Assembly: GCA_041745535.1 (NCBI GenBank)
Contig: JBGTIS010000041.1
Span: forward strand, 1-54,101
Source: JBGTIS01 sp041745535
Lineage (GTDB): Bacteria; Bacteroidota; Bacteroidia; Cytophagales; Cyclobacteriaceae
Reading direction: 5' to 3'
Length of the DNA stretch: 54,101 bases
The notes under the pieces are model-generated. The model saw nothing but the letters and a program-made list of their open reading frames with translations, had not been told where the DNA came from and searched no databases. The number at the start of each line of letters is the position of its first letter. Position 1 is the stretch's first letter. Of the stretch, positions 1-7,104 are shown one piece after another. A program made the translations under genes and the position numbers.

Positions 1-19
1 GTCCGTTATATCTTGCCAT
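1..19 (-). CDS. rpsD: 30S ribosomal protein S4, first codons only (partial)
   Basis: Only the start codon and five further codons lie in the window, reading MARYNG on the minus strand. This matches the usual N-terminus of bacterial S4 (MARY-x-GP). It follows rpsK by 33 bases, which is the normal alpha-operon order (rpmJ-rpsM-rpsK-rpsD-rpoA-rplQ). S4 is a primary 16S rRNA binder and in several bacteria represses its own operon. The identification rests on six residues plus gene order. Confidence 0.75.
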
Positions 20-52
20 AATAAATATTTCTCTTCAAGTAGTTTATTAAAA

Positions 53-445
53 TTAAACCCGGCGTCTTTTAGGAGGACGACATCCGTTGTGGGGTAAAGG
101 GGTAACATCCTGGATAGATGTTATTTCAATACCACTATTCTGAATAGTACGAATAGCGGATTCTCTTCCTGCTCCTGGTCCTTTAATAAACACTTCAACT
201 TTTCGAAGCCCCAGGTCATAGGCAGCCTGTGCGCAGTTTGACGCGGCCATTTGGGCAGCATAAGGTGTGTTCTTCTTAGAACCTTTAAATCCCATTTTAC
301 CAGCGGAAGCCCAGGAAATTACCTGACCGGCACCATTGGTCATCGAAATAATGATATTATTGAATGAAGCTTTGATGTGTGCCTGACCAACCTGATCGAC
401 AACCACTACTCGCTTTTTTGCTTTATCTTTCCTTTTTTGCGCCAT
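53..445 (-). CDS. rpsK: 30S ribosomal protein S11
   Basis: S11 lies on the platform of the small subunit near the E site and the mRNA Shine-Dalgarno helix. The 130-residue product has the family length. It carries the conserved core (HIKASFNNIIISMTN, GPGAGRESAIR) and the conserved basic C-terminus GCRPPKRRRV. It sits between rpsM and rpsD in the alpha operon. A 76-base gap before it holds a 13-bp hairpin (see 467-507), unlike the tight spacing elsewhere in the operon. Confidence 0.98.
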   Translation of the reverse strand: MAQKRKDKAKKRVVVVDQVGQAHIKASFNNIIISMTNGAGQVISWASAGKMGFKGSKKNTPYAAQMAASNCAQAAYDLGLRKVEVFIKGPGAGRESAIRTIQNSGIEITSIQDVTPLPHNGCRPPKRRRV

Positions 446-466
446 GTTTCAGTTTTAGTTGTTTGT

Positions 467-507
467 TAATAGCTATTAGTTAATAAGTGATTTCCTAATA
501 ACTATTA
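467..507 (-). other. Hairpin in the rpsM-rpsK gap
   Basis: On the minus-strand RNA, arms of 13 bases (495-507 and 467-479) pair around a 15-base loop. Twelve pairs are Watson-Crick and one (473/501) is a G-U pair that would be an A-C mismatch in plus-strand RNA. No run of U follows, so this is not a classic terminator. It may stabilise or help process the mRNA, or affect rpsK translation; the function is inferred. Confidence 0.5.
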
Positions 508-521
508 CAATTAACATATTA

Positions 522-899
522 TTATTTAGTAGCTTTCTTTTTATTAGCAACAGTCTTTCTTTTACCTTTTCTGGTTCTGGCGTTATTTTTTGTCCGCTGT
601 CCCCTTACCGGCAAACCTTTTCTATGCCGAAGTCCACGGTAGCATCCAATATCCAAAAGCCGCTTAATACTAAGTTGCACTTCAGATTTCAGCACGCCCT
701 CCACTTTAAACTCCTCAGCAATAATAGATCGGATTACGTTAGCTTCCTCATCTGTCCATTCACCAACCTTTCTGTTAACGTCTATGTCCGCTTTCTGTAA
801 TATGGCTTGGGCAGAACTTTTCCCAATGCCGTAAATATAGGTTAACCCTATTTCACCTCGTTTATTTGTTGGTATATCTACGCCAGCAATTCTAGCCAT
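522..899 (-). CDS. rpsM: 30S ribosomal protein S13
   Basis: S13 sits in the head of the 30S subunit, contacts the P-site tRNA and forms bridges to the 50S. The 125-residue product has the helix-two-turn-helix region (IYGIGKSSAQAIL) and the basic C-terminal signature RGLRHRKGLPVRGQRT. It ends in a Lys/Arg-rich tail, as expected. It follows rpmJ by 41 bases and precedes rpsK in the alpha operon. Confidence 0.98.
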   Translation of the reverse strand: MARIAGVDIPTNKRGEIGLTYIYGIGKSSAQAILQKADIDVNRKVGEWTDEEANVIRSIIAEEFKVEGVLKSEVQLSIKRLLDIGCYRGLRHRKGLPVRGQRTKNNARTRKGKRKTVANKKKATK

Positions 900-940
900 G
901 TTTTAAAAATTTATCTTTGTTTTAACGATGATTCCAAATC

Positions 941-1057
941 TTACCCTTGTCGTTGTTTAAACCTCGGGTTTTTTTTGTTAATTACATACAGCTTGCCTTT
1001 TCGCCGAACAATTTTGCATTCGACACTGCGCTTTTTTACAGATGCTCTAACTTTCAT
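941..1057 (-). CDS. rpmJ: 50S ribosomal protein L36 (zinc-free type)
   Basis: This 38-residue protein begins MKVRASVKKRSVECK and ends NPRFKQRQG, an unmistakable L36. L36 binds 23S rRNA near the L7/L12 stalk base. The zinc-binding form uses C11, C14, C27 and H32. Here only C14 remains (S11 and N27 replace cysteines), so this is the zinc-independent type, which is common in Bacteroidota. It lies between infA and rpsM and is preceded by a structured 98-base gap. Confidence 0.96.
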   Translation of the reverse strand: MKVRASVKKRSVECKIVRRKGKLYVINKKNPRFKQRQG

Positions 1058-1086
1058 GTGTCTATAATTTTGATTTTATTGGTCAC

Positions 1087-1147
1087 ATGGAACCTCGCCT
1101 AATAGCCATTTCAGTGTATGAAAAACTATTTTCAGGCTCGGTTTCAT
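1087..1147 (-). ncRNA. Candidate ribosomal-protein leader structure upstream of rpmJ-rpsM-rpsK-rpsD
   Basis: The minus-strand RNA between infA and rpmJ folds into one long nested stem. The 4-bp stem AACC/GGTT (1140-1143 with 1091-1094) is followed by a symmetric GA/GA internal loop. Then come stem GCCT/AGGC (1134-1137 with 1097-1100), a 3-base bulge at 1131-1133, stem AATAG/CTATT (1126-1130 with 1101-1105), and apical stem TTTCA/TGAAA (1119-1123 with 1109-1113) with a 5-base loop. Every stem pair is Watson-Crick. Position ahead of the alpha operon suggests autoregulation, with S4 the best guess by analogy to other bacteria. Confidence 0.6.
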
Positions 1148-1155
1148 ATTTTTAT

Positions 1156-1374
1156 TTATTTATATCGGTAAACAATTCGTCCTTTGGTTAAATCATAAGG
1201 CGACATTTCCAGTTTTACTTTATCGCCAGGCAGTATTTTTATGTAGTTCATTCTCATTTTACCTGAGATATGCGCAATCACTTCATGACCATTTTCCAGT
1301 TCTACCCGAAACATAGCGTTAGATAATGCCTCTGTAATAGTCCCGTCTTGCTCAATGGATGCCTGTTTAGCCAT
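1156..1374 (-). CDS. infA: Translation initiation factor IF-1
   Basis: IF-1 is a small OB-fold protein that occupies the A site of the 30S subunit during initiation. The 72-residue product has the family length and the conserved S1-like core (HEVIAHISGKMRMNYI, GDKVKLEMSPYDLTKGRI). It lies 28 bases after secY. Many Bacteroidota and other bacteria have a methionine aminopeptidase gene (map) between secY and infA; none is present here. Confidence 0.98.
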   Translation of the reverse strand: MAKQASIEQDGTITEALSNAMFRVELENGHEVIAHISGKMRMNYIKILPGDKVKLEMSPYDLTKGRIVYRYK

Positions 1375-1402
1375 AGTTGATCTTAAATTATTAAAAGTGA
1401 GG

Positions 1403-2716
1403 TTACGCTACTGCCGCATTTTGTGACCTGCCCCTCACTTTACCTGATTTCATAAGCCCCTCATAATGCCGCATCAACAGGTAACTTTCAATTTGCTGTA
1501 GGGTATCTAAAATAACACCCACCATAATCAGCAATGACGTACCACCATAAAAATAGGCAAATGCAGTAGTTACTCCGGCCAAATTGGCAAATGCTGGCAT
1601 AATAGCTACAATAGCTAAAAATATAGATCCTGGTAATGTAATTTTAGAAAGAATACTATCAATGAATTCGCCAGTAGGTTTGCCAGGTTTAATACCAGGC
1701 ACAAAACCCCCGTTGCGTTTCATGTCATCGGCAATCTGACTTGAATTTACCGTAATCGCGGTATAGAAAAATGTAAATAATATAATCAACACTGAAAACA
1801 GCACATTATATTGCCAGGTGGTAAAGTCAGAAAACGCTCTGCCCACCGAGGCTGCCAAATCATTTGAGTCTGCCCATATACCGGCTAGTAATCCTGGTAA
1901 GAACATTAACGACTGAGCAAATATTATTGGCATTACCCCTGCTGAGTTCACTCTTAAAGGAATATACTGGCGCTGTCCGCCATACACTTTATTCCCTACT
2001 ACCTGCTTGGCATATTGAACCGGGATTCTCCGTACCGCCTGGGTCAGCATTACAACACCCATTACCACAAAGAACAAAGCAATAATTTCTATCAGGAACA
2101 ACAGCATGCCATTCATACCCTTAGATGCCCCTTCAGCAATCAGTGCTGCCGGGAACCTGGAGATGATACCAATCATAATGAGCATGGATATGCCATTCCC
2201 AATACCTTTGTCGGTAATTTTTTCGCCCAACCACATACAGAAAATTGTACCGGAGGTTAAGATAATAACAGCCGCTACCCTAAAAAACCAGGGATCCATC
2301 AAAATCGCCTCCGCGGGAATGGTAGTTAAATAACCGAAACCCTGGAAAATTGTAATAGCAATGGTAAGCACCCGGGTAATCTGGTTAATTTTTTTCCTTC
2401 CCGAGTCACCTTCTTTTTGTAGTTTCTGAAAATATGGAACGGCTACTGTTAATAACTGAATAACAATAGACGCCGAAATGTAGGGCATAATACCCAGCCC
2501 AAAGATAGCCGCGTTGCTGAAAGCTCCGCCAAGAAATGTATCAAGAAGACCAAAAATACCACCAGGATTCGCGTTAAGTTTTGACGGATCCACACCGGGA
2601 AGAACCACAAATGATCCTAAACGGAAAATAGCCAGAAAACCTAAAGTATTAAGAATTCTGGTCCGCAATTCTTCTATAGCAAAAATATTCCTGATTGTAC
2701 TAAAGAACTTCTTCAT
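1403..2716 (-). CDS. secY: Protein translocase channel subunit SecY
   Basis: SecY forms the protein-conducting channel of the Sec translocon with SecE and SecG. The 437-residue product begins with a basic cytoplasmic stretch. It shows ten hydrophobic segments and family motifs such as GIMPYISASIVIQL and VNSAGVMPIIFAQS. It directly follows rplO with only 3 bases between, the usual spc-operon position. The partner secE is present in the same window (26796-26987). Confidence 0.98.
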   Translation of the reverse strand: MKKFFSTIRNIFAIEELRTRILNTLGFLAIFRLGSFVVLPGVDPSKLNANPGGIFGLLDTFLGGAFSNAAIFGLGIMPYISASIVIQLLTVAVPYFQKLQKEGDSGRKKINQITRVLTIAITIFQGFGYLTTIPAEAILMDPWFFRVAAVIILTSGTIFCMWLGEKITDKGIGNGISMLIMIGIISRFPAALIAEGASKGMNGMLLFLIEIIALFFVVMGVVMLTQAVRRIPVQYAKQVVGNKVYGGQRQYIPLRVNSAGVMPIIFAQSLMFLPGLLAGIWADSNDLAASVGRAFSDFTTWQYNVLFSVLIILFTFFYTAITVNSSQIADDMKRNGGFVPGIKPGKPTGEFIDSILSKITLPGSIFLAIVAIMPAFANLAGVTTAFAYFYGGTSLLIMVGVILDTLQQIESYLLMRHYEGLMKSGKVRGRSQNAAVA

Positions 2717-2719
2717 AAC

Positions 2720-3166
2720 TTATATTTTACTTATTTTACCACCCGCATCCTCAATAGCTTTTGTGGCTCCTTTTGAAAAGGCATGTGCTTCAACTTCCAG
2801 TTGCTTTTCCAGCGCGCCATTACCCAATATTTTCACTTTGTCTTTTTTATTAACAAGTCCTGCGGCAATCAGTTCAGACAAGGCAATTTGATTTTTTCCA
2901 ATAGCTTCAGAAATAGTTTGCAAACGGCTGATGTCAATCACCTTATATACAACTTTATTGGGGCTGTTAAAACCAAATTTAGGCACCCGGCGCTGCAAAG
3001 GCATTTGCCCACCTTCAAATCCGAATTTCACTTTATATCCAGATCGAGACTGGGCTCCTTTATGGCCTCGCCCTGCTGTTCCCGCTAACCCTGATCCTTG
3101 TCCACGGCCACGACGTTTGTTGGTTCTTACTGATCCTTTGGCAGGCTTTAAAGTACTTAAGTCCAT
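2720..3166 (-). CDS. rplO: 50S ribosomal protein L15
   Basis: L15 is a late-assembling 50S protein with a long basic N-terminal extension that runs into 23S rRNA. The 148-residue product starts MDLSTLKPAKGS and has the Gly/Arg-rich signature RRGRGQGSGLAGTAGRGHKG, then a globular C-terminal half. It lies 6 bases after rpmD and 3 bases before secY, with spacing suggesting coupled translation. Confidence 0.98.
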   Translation of the reverse strand: MDLSTLKPAKGSVRTNKRRGRGQGSGLAGTAGRGHKGAQSRSGYKVKFGFEGGQMPLQRRVPKFGFNSPNKVVYKVIDISRLQTISEAIGKNQIALSELIAAGLVNKKDKVKILGNGALEKQLEVEAHAFSKGATKAIEDAGGKISKI

Positions 3167-3172
3167 AATTTC

Positions 3173-3352
3173 TTAAATTTCTGTTGTATTAACAAGATGT
3201 GATACCTTATTTACCATACCCAGTATTTGGGGTGTGCCTTCTACTTCCACACTTTTATTAATTTTGCCCAAACCAAGCGCCTTGATAGTAGCTTTCTGTC
3301 TTTTGGGTTTATCAATCGTGCTCTTAACTTGAGTAATCCTTATCTTTGTCAT
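3173..3352 (-). CDS. rpmD: 50S ribosomal protein L30
   Basis: Translating the minus strand from the ATG at 3352 gives 59 residues starting MTKIRITQVKSTIDKPKRQK and containing TIKALGLGKINKSVEV, the L30 signature. L30 is a small ferredoxin-like-fold protein of the 50S subunit. The gene fills the space between rpsE and rplO exactly, with 5- and 6-base gaps, and ends TAA. Confidence 0.96.
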   Translation of the reverse strand: MTKIRITQVKSTIDKPKRQKATIKALGLGKINKSVEVEGTPQILGMVNKVSHLVNTTEI

Positions 3353-3357
3353 GATAT

Positions 3358-3876
3358 CTATCCGTTGAAAACTTTTTCAAGTGAAATACCTCGTTGTTCC
3401 GCAATGGTAAATGGGTCTCTCATATTTGCCAGTGCGTCAAAAGTAGCTTTTACCACGTTGTGCGGGTTTGATGATCCTTTTGATTTAGCCAGCACGTCGG
3501 TAATACCAGCGCTTTCTAAAACGGCACGCATCGCGCCTCCGGCAATTACACCAGTACCAGGAGCAGCTGGCTTTAGTAATACAAACCCACCTCCAAATTT
3601 TCCAATGGCTTCATGCGGAACAGTTCCCTTAAAAACGGGTACTTTTACCAAATTCTTTTTCGCATCATCAATCCCTTTGGTGATGGAATCGGTAACTTCG
3701 TTAGCTTTTCCTAATCCGTAACCTACCACACCTTCGCCATTTCCAACCACTACGATAGCGGAAAAACTAAATCGACGTCCACCTTTTACTACTTTAGCTA
3801 CCCGCTTGATGGCTACTACTCGTTCTTTCAGATCGATTTCGCTTGCTTTTACAGACTTAATGTTATTTTGCGACAT
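3358..3876 (-). CDS. rpsE: 30S ribosomal protein S5
   Basis: S5 takes part in mRNA unwinding at the entry channel and in decoding accuracy. The 172-residue product contains the double-stranded-RNA-binding-type N-terminal region (KVVKGGRRFSFSAIVVVG) and the C-terminal signature (GGAMRAVLESAGITDVLAKS). It lies between rplR (6 bases away) and rpmD in the spc part of the operon. Confidence 0.98.
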   Translation of the reverse strand: MSQNNIKSVKASEIDLKERVVAIKRVAKVVKGGRRFSFSAIVVVGNGEGVVGYGLGKANEVTDSITKGIDDAKKNLVKVPVFKGTVPHEAIGKFGGGFVLLKPAAPGTGVIAGGAMRAVLESAGITDVLAKSKGSSNPHNVVKATFDALANMRDPFTIAEQRGISLEKVFNG

Positions 3877-3882
3877 ATGCTT

Positions 3883-4233
3883 TTAAAATTTTAAACCTCC
3901 TTCTCGGGCACCTTCCGCCAATGCTTTTACCTTACCATGATACAGGTATCCACTTCTATCGAAAACAATAGTGGATACACCGCTTTCCATGGCTTTTTCC
4001 GCGATCTTCTTTCCTACTTCTTTAGAAACGGCAACTGTAGCATTGTTGGTTGAACCCAGCTCAAAAGATGATGAATGGGCCAATGTATGTCCCTTTGTAT
4101 CATCAATCAGTTGCGCGTAAATTCCTTTGGTACTTTTAAATACCGACAACCGAGGCTTTTCCTGAGTTCCCTGAATTTTTTTCCGGATGCCTCTTCTTAT
4201 TTTTAATCTTCTACTTATTTTATTTGTAGCCAT
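3883..4233 (-). CDS. rplR: 50S ribosomal protein L18
   Basis: L18 binds 5S rRNA with L5 and attaches it to the 50S subunit. The 116-residue product has a basic N-terminus (KISRRLKIRRGIRKKI) and the conserved core RLSVFKSTKGIYAQLIDD, ending GLKF. It sits 11 bases after rplF and 6 bases before rpsE, the standard order. Confidence 0.98.
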   Translation of the reverse strand: MATNKISRRLKIRRGIRKKIQGTQEKPRLSVFKSTKGIYAQLIDDTKGHTLAHSSSFELGSTNNATVAVSKEVGKKIAEKAMESGVSTIVFDRSGYLYHGKVKALAEGAREGGLKF

Positions 4234-4244
4234 TTTAAACGGGA

Positions 4245-4796
4245 TTATTTGGATGCTGTTTTACCAGCTTTACGTCTCACCTTTTCACCAACGAATCGGA
4301 TCCCCTTACCTTTATATGGTTCAACTGGTCGCAACGACTTAATTTTAGCAGCTACCTGCCCAATGAGTTGTTTGTCATAACCTTCCAGGGTTACCACAGG
4401 GTTTTTACCTTTGGCGGTTTCTGCTTTCACTGAAATACCTTCAGGAACCTGTAGATAAATAATATGGGAATAACCCACACTAAGTTCCAGAATGTCGCCC
4501 TGGGAGCTAGCTTTGTAACCAACCCCTACCAGTTCCAATTCTCTCTTGTAGCCATTGCTTACTCCTTCTACCATATTGTTTAACAGCGAACGATATAAGC
4601 CATGCATTGCCTTATGACGCTTTTGCTCAGTAGGGCGTTGAATGGTTATTTCTCCGTCTTTGACATCAACAGTGATGTCGCGGTCTATCGTTTGAACGAG
4701 AACTCCTTTAGGTCCTTTAACCTCTACAACATTATTCTTGTTGTTCACGGTTACACCATTGGGAATAGTTATGGGTAGCTTTCCTATTCTTGACAT
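4245..4796 (-). CDS. rplF: 50S ribosomal protein L6
   Basis: L6 lies at the base of the L7/L12 stalk near the factor-binding site. The 183-residue product begins MSRIGKLPITIPNGV and has two homologous alpha-beta domains. It ends with the family signature RPVEPYKGKGIRFVGEKVRRKAGK (positions about 153-178, here quoted in part: EPYKGKGIRF). It follows rpsH by 16 bases. Confidence 0.98.
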   Translation of the reverse strand: MSRIGKLPITIPNGVTVNNKNNVVEVKGPKGVLVQTIDRDITVDVKDGEITIQRPTEQKRHKAMHGLYRSLLNNMVEGVSNGYKRELELVGVGYKASSQGDILELSVGYSHIIYLQVPEGISVKAETAKGKNPVVTLEGYDKQLIGQVAAKIKSLRPVEPYKGKGIRFVGEKVRRKAGKTASK

Positions 4797-4812
4797 TTCT
4801 TTGTGTTATAAA

Positions 4813-5211
4813 TTAATATACATAACAAAGAACCTCTCCACCAACGTTCAGGTTTTTAGCTTCTTTATCAGTGATTACACCTTTCGGGGTTGATAAAATA
4901 GCGATACCAAGACCGTTTAATACGCGGGGCAGGTTCTCAACATTTACATATTTCCTAAGACCTGGCTTACTGATACGTTCAAGATGAACAATAGCGGAAG
5001 CCTTATTAGCAGGATTATATTTCAGCGCGATTTTAATGGTACCCTGCACATTCGCTTCATCATCAAACTTGTAGTTCTGAATATATCCTTTCTCGTGAAG
5101 AACTTTAGTTATCTCCTTTTTTATTTTTGAAGAAGGTAGTTCCACAATCCTATGATTCGCTTTTATAGCGTTTCTTAGTCTGGTTAAATAATCTGCAATC
5201 GGGTCTGTCAT
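4813..5211 (-). CDS. rpsH: 30S ribosomal protein S8
   Basis: S8 is a primary binder of the 16S central domain and represses spc-operon translation in E. coli. I chose the ATG at 5211, giving 132 residues beginning MTDPIADYLTRLRNA, the family N-terminus. A longer reading from 5235 would add eight unconserved residues that overlap the hairpin at 5229-5246. The C-terminus (GVITDKEAKNLNVGGEVLCYVY) is typical. The gap to rpsN is 84 bases and holds a promoter and a hairpin. Confidence 0.97.
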   Translation of the reverse strand: MTDPIADYLTRLRNAIKANHRIVELPSSKIKKEITKVLHEKGYIQNYKFDDEANVQGTIKIALKYNPANKASAIVHLERISKPGLRKYVNVENLPRVLNGLGIAILSTPKGVITDKEAKNLNVGGEVLCYVY

Positions 5212-5228
5212 TGTGTTATAATAAATAC

Positions 5229-5246
5229 CTCCCATATTTTTGGGAG
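5229..5246 (-). other. Hairpin just upstream of rpsH
   Basis: CTCCCA (5229-5234) and TGGGAG (5241-5246) form a perfect 6-bp stem with a 6-base loop. On the minus strand it lies about 17 bases before the rpsH ATG and just downstream of the predicted -7 box at 5249-5256, so it would sit at or near the 5' end of an mRNA from that promoter. It could protect the 5' end or act as a protein-binding site; neither is shown. Confidence 0.45.
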
Positions 5247-5248
5247 CG

Positions 5249-5279
5249 CAAATTTAAGTAAGTTTTTACAGTAATAAAA
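5249..5279 (-). promoter_or_regulatory. Internal promoter before rpsH
   Basis: The minus strand reads TAAATTTG at 5256-5249, a perfect match to the Bacteroidetes -7 box TAnnTTTG. A TTTT at 5279-5276 lies 19 bases upstream, one base off the -33 TTTG. The site falls in the unusually wide rpsN-rpsH gap. It would let rpsH and the distal spc/alpha genes be transcribed apart from the S10 genes. Confidence 0.5.
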
Positions 5280-5295
5280 CTTTAGTATTTGTTTT

Positions 5296-5565
5296 TTACC
5301 AGCTTGCTTTAGTAATTCCAGGAATCTTGCCATTATTGGCCATTTCCCTGAATATAACTCTGGAAATACCAAACTTCCGCATGTATCCTTTGGGGCGTCC
5401 TGTTAATTTACACCGGTTATGTAACCGGACTGGAGACGCGTTTTTAGGAAGTTTATCCAATGCTTCATAATCACCAGCTTCTTTTAACTCCCAGCGCTTT
5501 TTAGCATATCTCTCTACAAGCTTCTCTCTTTTTTTCTCTCTTGCTATGATTGATTTTTTTGCCAT
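5296..5565 (-). CDS. rpsN: 30S ribosomal protein S14 (long, zinc-free type)
   Basis: S14 is in the 30S head near S3 and S10. The 89-residue product is the long form and begins MAKKSIIAREKKREKL. It has the signature RCKLTGRPKGYMRKFGISR but only one cysteine, so it lacks the CxxC pairs of the short zinc-binding form. It lies 1 base after rplE. The matching zinc-free L36 suggests the ribosome here does not depend on zinc for these two proteins. Confidence 0.98.
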   Translation of the reverse strand: MAKKSIIAREKKREKLVERYAKKRWELKEAGDYEALDKLPKNASPVRLHNRCKLTGRPKGYMRKFGISRVIFREMANNGKIPGITKASW

Positions 5566-5566
5566 G

Positions 5567-6124
5567 TTAATTATTTTTTCTATCGGAAAAGGGCATACCG
5601 AATGCTTTTAACAATTCATAGCATTCTTCATCAGTATTTGCTGTGGTAACAAAACTAATGTCCATACCCGAAATTCTATTTACTTTTTCAATACTGATTT
5701 CAGGAAAAATGATTTGTTCTTTTACTCCTAATGTATAATTGCCTCTTCCATCGAAGCTTTTATCATTAATACCACGAAAATCTCTTACCCGCGGTAAAGC
5801 AACTGACATCAGTCGATCCATAAATTCGTACATTTTATCACCGCGAAGGGTTACTTTCGCGCCAATAGGCATGAACTCACGCAACTTGAAGTTAGAGATT
5901 GAATTTTTTGCGATGGTTGGAACCGCCTTCTGGCCGGTTATGGTTGTTAATTCTTCCACACCCACATCAACCAGTTTTTTATCGGCAACCGCATCCCCAA
6001 TACCTTTATTAACACTTATTTTTGTTAATTTAGGTACCTGCATGATAGACTTATACTGAAACTTTTCTTTCAGTGCCGGAACAATTTCCTTAAAATATTT
6101 TTCTTTTAATCTTGGACTAGCCAT
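5567..6124 (-). CDS. rplE: 50S ribosomal protein L5
   Basis: L5 binds 5S rRNA and contacts the P-site tRNA. The 185-residue product begins MASPRLKEKYFKEIVPALK. It has the conserved stretches MQVPKLTKISVNKGIGDA and LREFMPIGAKVTLRG, and ends with MDISFVTTANTDEECYELL. Its start overlaps the end of rplX by 8 bases, which points to translational coupling. Confidence 0.98.
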   Translation of the reverse strand: MASPRLKEKYFKEIVPALKEKFQYKSIMQVPKLTKISVNKGIGDAVADKKLVDVGVEELTTITGQKAVPTIAKNSISNFKLREFMPIGAKVTLRGDKMYEFMDRLMSVALPRVRDFRGINDKSFDGRGNYTLGVKEQIIFPEISIEKVNRISGMDISFVTTANTDEECYELLKAFGMPFSDRKNN

Positions 6125-6467
6125 GGCTTATAATTTCTCCAGTTTTTTTCGAGTATCGATTCAATTTTCCTTTATCATCGTGCTTCCTTCCAACTTTGGT
6201 TGGTTCTCCTGATGCAGGATCAATCAACATTAAATTGCTGATATGGATCGGAGCTTCCTGTTCAGATCGGCCACCCTGGGTATTTTCGGCGGAAGGCTTT
6301 ACGTGTTTGGTCACCAAATTTACGCCTTCTACAATAGCTTTATCTTTTGAAGAAAGAATTTCCAGAACCTTACCTTGTTTTCCTTTAGAATTACCGGATA
6401 TCACAACAACGGTGTCGTCTTTCTTTATCCGAGATTTTCTGGGTTTTGTATTTTTTACCTTTACCAT
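6117..6467 (-). CDS. rplX: 50S ribosomal protein L24
   Basis: L24 initiates 50S assembly and lies by the peptide exit tunnel. The 116-residue product has the KOW motif near residues 19-45 (KDDTVVVISGNSKGKQGKVL) followed by GVNLVTKHVKPS and a C-terminal region SGEPTKVGRKHDDKGK. It is 2 bases from rplN and overlaps rplE by 8 bases. Confidence 0.98.
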   Translation of the reverse strand: MVKVKNTKPRKSRIKKDDTVVVISGNSKGKQGKVLEILSSKDKAIVEGVNLVTKHVKPSAENTQGGRSEQEAPIHISNLMLIDPASGEPTKVGRKHDDKGKLNRYSKKTGEIISHG

Positions 6468-6469
6468 AA

Positions 6470-6838
6470 TTATAACACTTCAGGCGCTAATGAAACAATT
6501 TTCATGAACTGTTTTTCTCTTAACTCTCTGGCCACCGGACCAAAAATACGGGTACCCCGAGGCTCATTATTGGCATTAAGCAGTACAGCGGCATTTTCCT
6601 CAAAACGAATATAAGAACCATCTTTTCGTCTGGTTTCTTTTTTTGTCCGGACAACCACCGCTTTTGAAACGGTTCCTTTCTTCAGGTTACTGGAGGAAAT
6701 AGCCGATTTCACAGTAACGATAATGGTATCGCCCACTCCTGCATACTTTTTCTTGGTTCCACCCAGTACGCGGATACACAAAACTTCTTTCGCGCCGCTG
6801 TTATCCGCTACATTTAAACGGGATTCTTGTTGTATCAT
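6470..6838 (-). CDS. rplN: 50S ribosomal protein L14
   Basis: L14 is at the subunit interface next to L19 and is the binding site of ribosome silencing factor in other bacteria. The 122-residue product starts MIQQESRLNVADNSGAKEVL, the family N-terminus. It carries the signature GSYIRFEENAAVLLN and ends FMKIVSLAPEVL. It lies 2 bases after rpsQ. Confidence 0.98.
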   Translation of the reverse strand: MIQQESRLNVADNSGAKEVLCIRVLGGTKKKYAGVGDTIIVTVKSAISSSNLKKGTVSKAVVVRTKKETRRKDGSYIRFEENAAVLLNANNEPRGTRIFGPVARELREKQFMKIVSLAPEVL

Positions 6839-6840
6839 TT

Positions 6841-7098
6841 TTATTTAGCTCTTTCAATGATTTCTACTAATCTCCAGCGTTTATTCTTGCTCAACGGACG
6901 GGTTTCCATAATTTTAACCATATCGCCAATGCCACAGTCATTCTTTTCATCGTGAGCCATAAATCTGGTTGTCTTGCGTATAAACTTTTCGTAAATCGGG
7001 TGTTTTACCCTCCGCTGTACAGCAACTACAATCGATTTGTCCATTTTGTTGCTAACAACCTGTCCTATTCTTTCTTTTCTGAGGTTTCGAGTTTCCAT
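6841..7098 (-). CDS. rpsQ: 30S ribosomal protein S17
   Basis: S17 is an OB-fold protein bound to the 5' domain of 16S rRNA. The 85-residue product begins METRNLRKERIGQVVSNKMD. It has the signature GDMVKIMETRPLSKNKRW, and family length is matched. It follows rpmC by 6 bases and precedes rplN by 2 bases. Confidence 0.98.
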   Translation of the reverse strand: METRNLRKERIGQVVSNKMDKSIVVAVQRRVKHPIYEKFIRKTTRFMAHDEKNDCGIGDMVKIMETRPLSKNKRWRLVEIIERAK

Positions 7099-7104
7099 AG
7101 GTAC

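Noticed and set aside
1131..1143. A kink-turn in the infA-rpmJ leader, because a 3-base bulge and GA/GA mismatches are both present.
   Set aside because: In a kink-turn the bulge is directly next to the G-A pairs; here a 4-bp stem separates them.
5212..5235. Eight-residue N-terminal extension of S8.
   Set aside because: Not conserved, overlaps a perfect hairpin and would lie upstream of or at the predicted transcript start.
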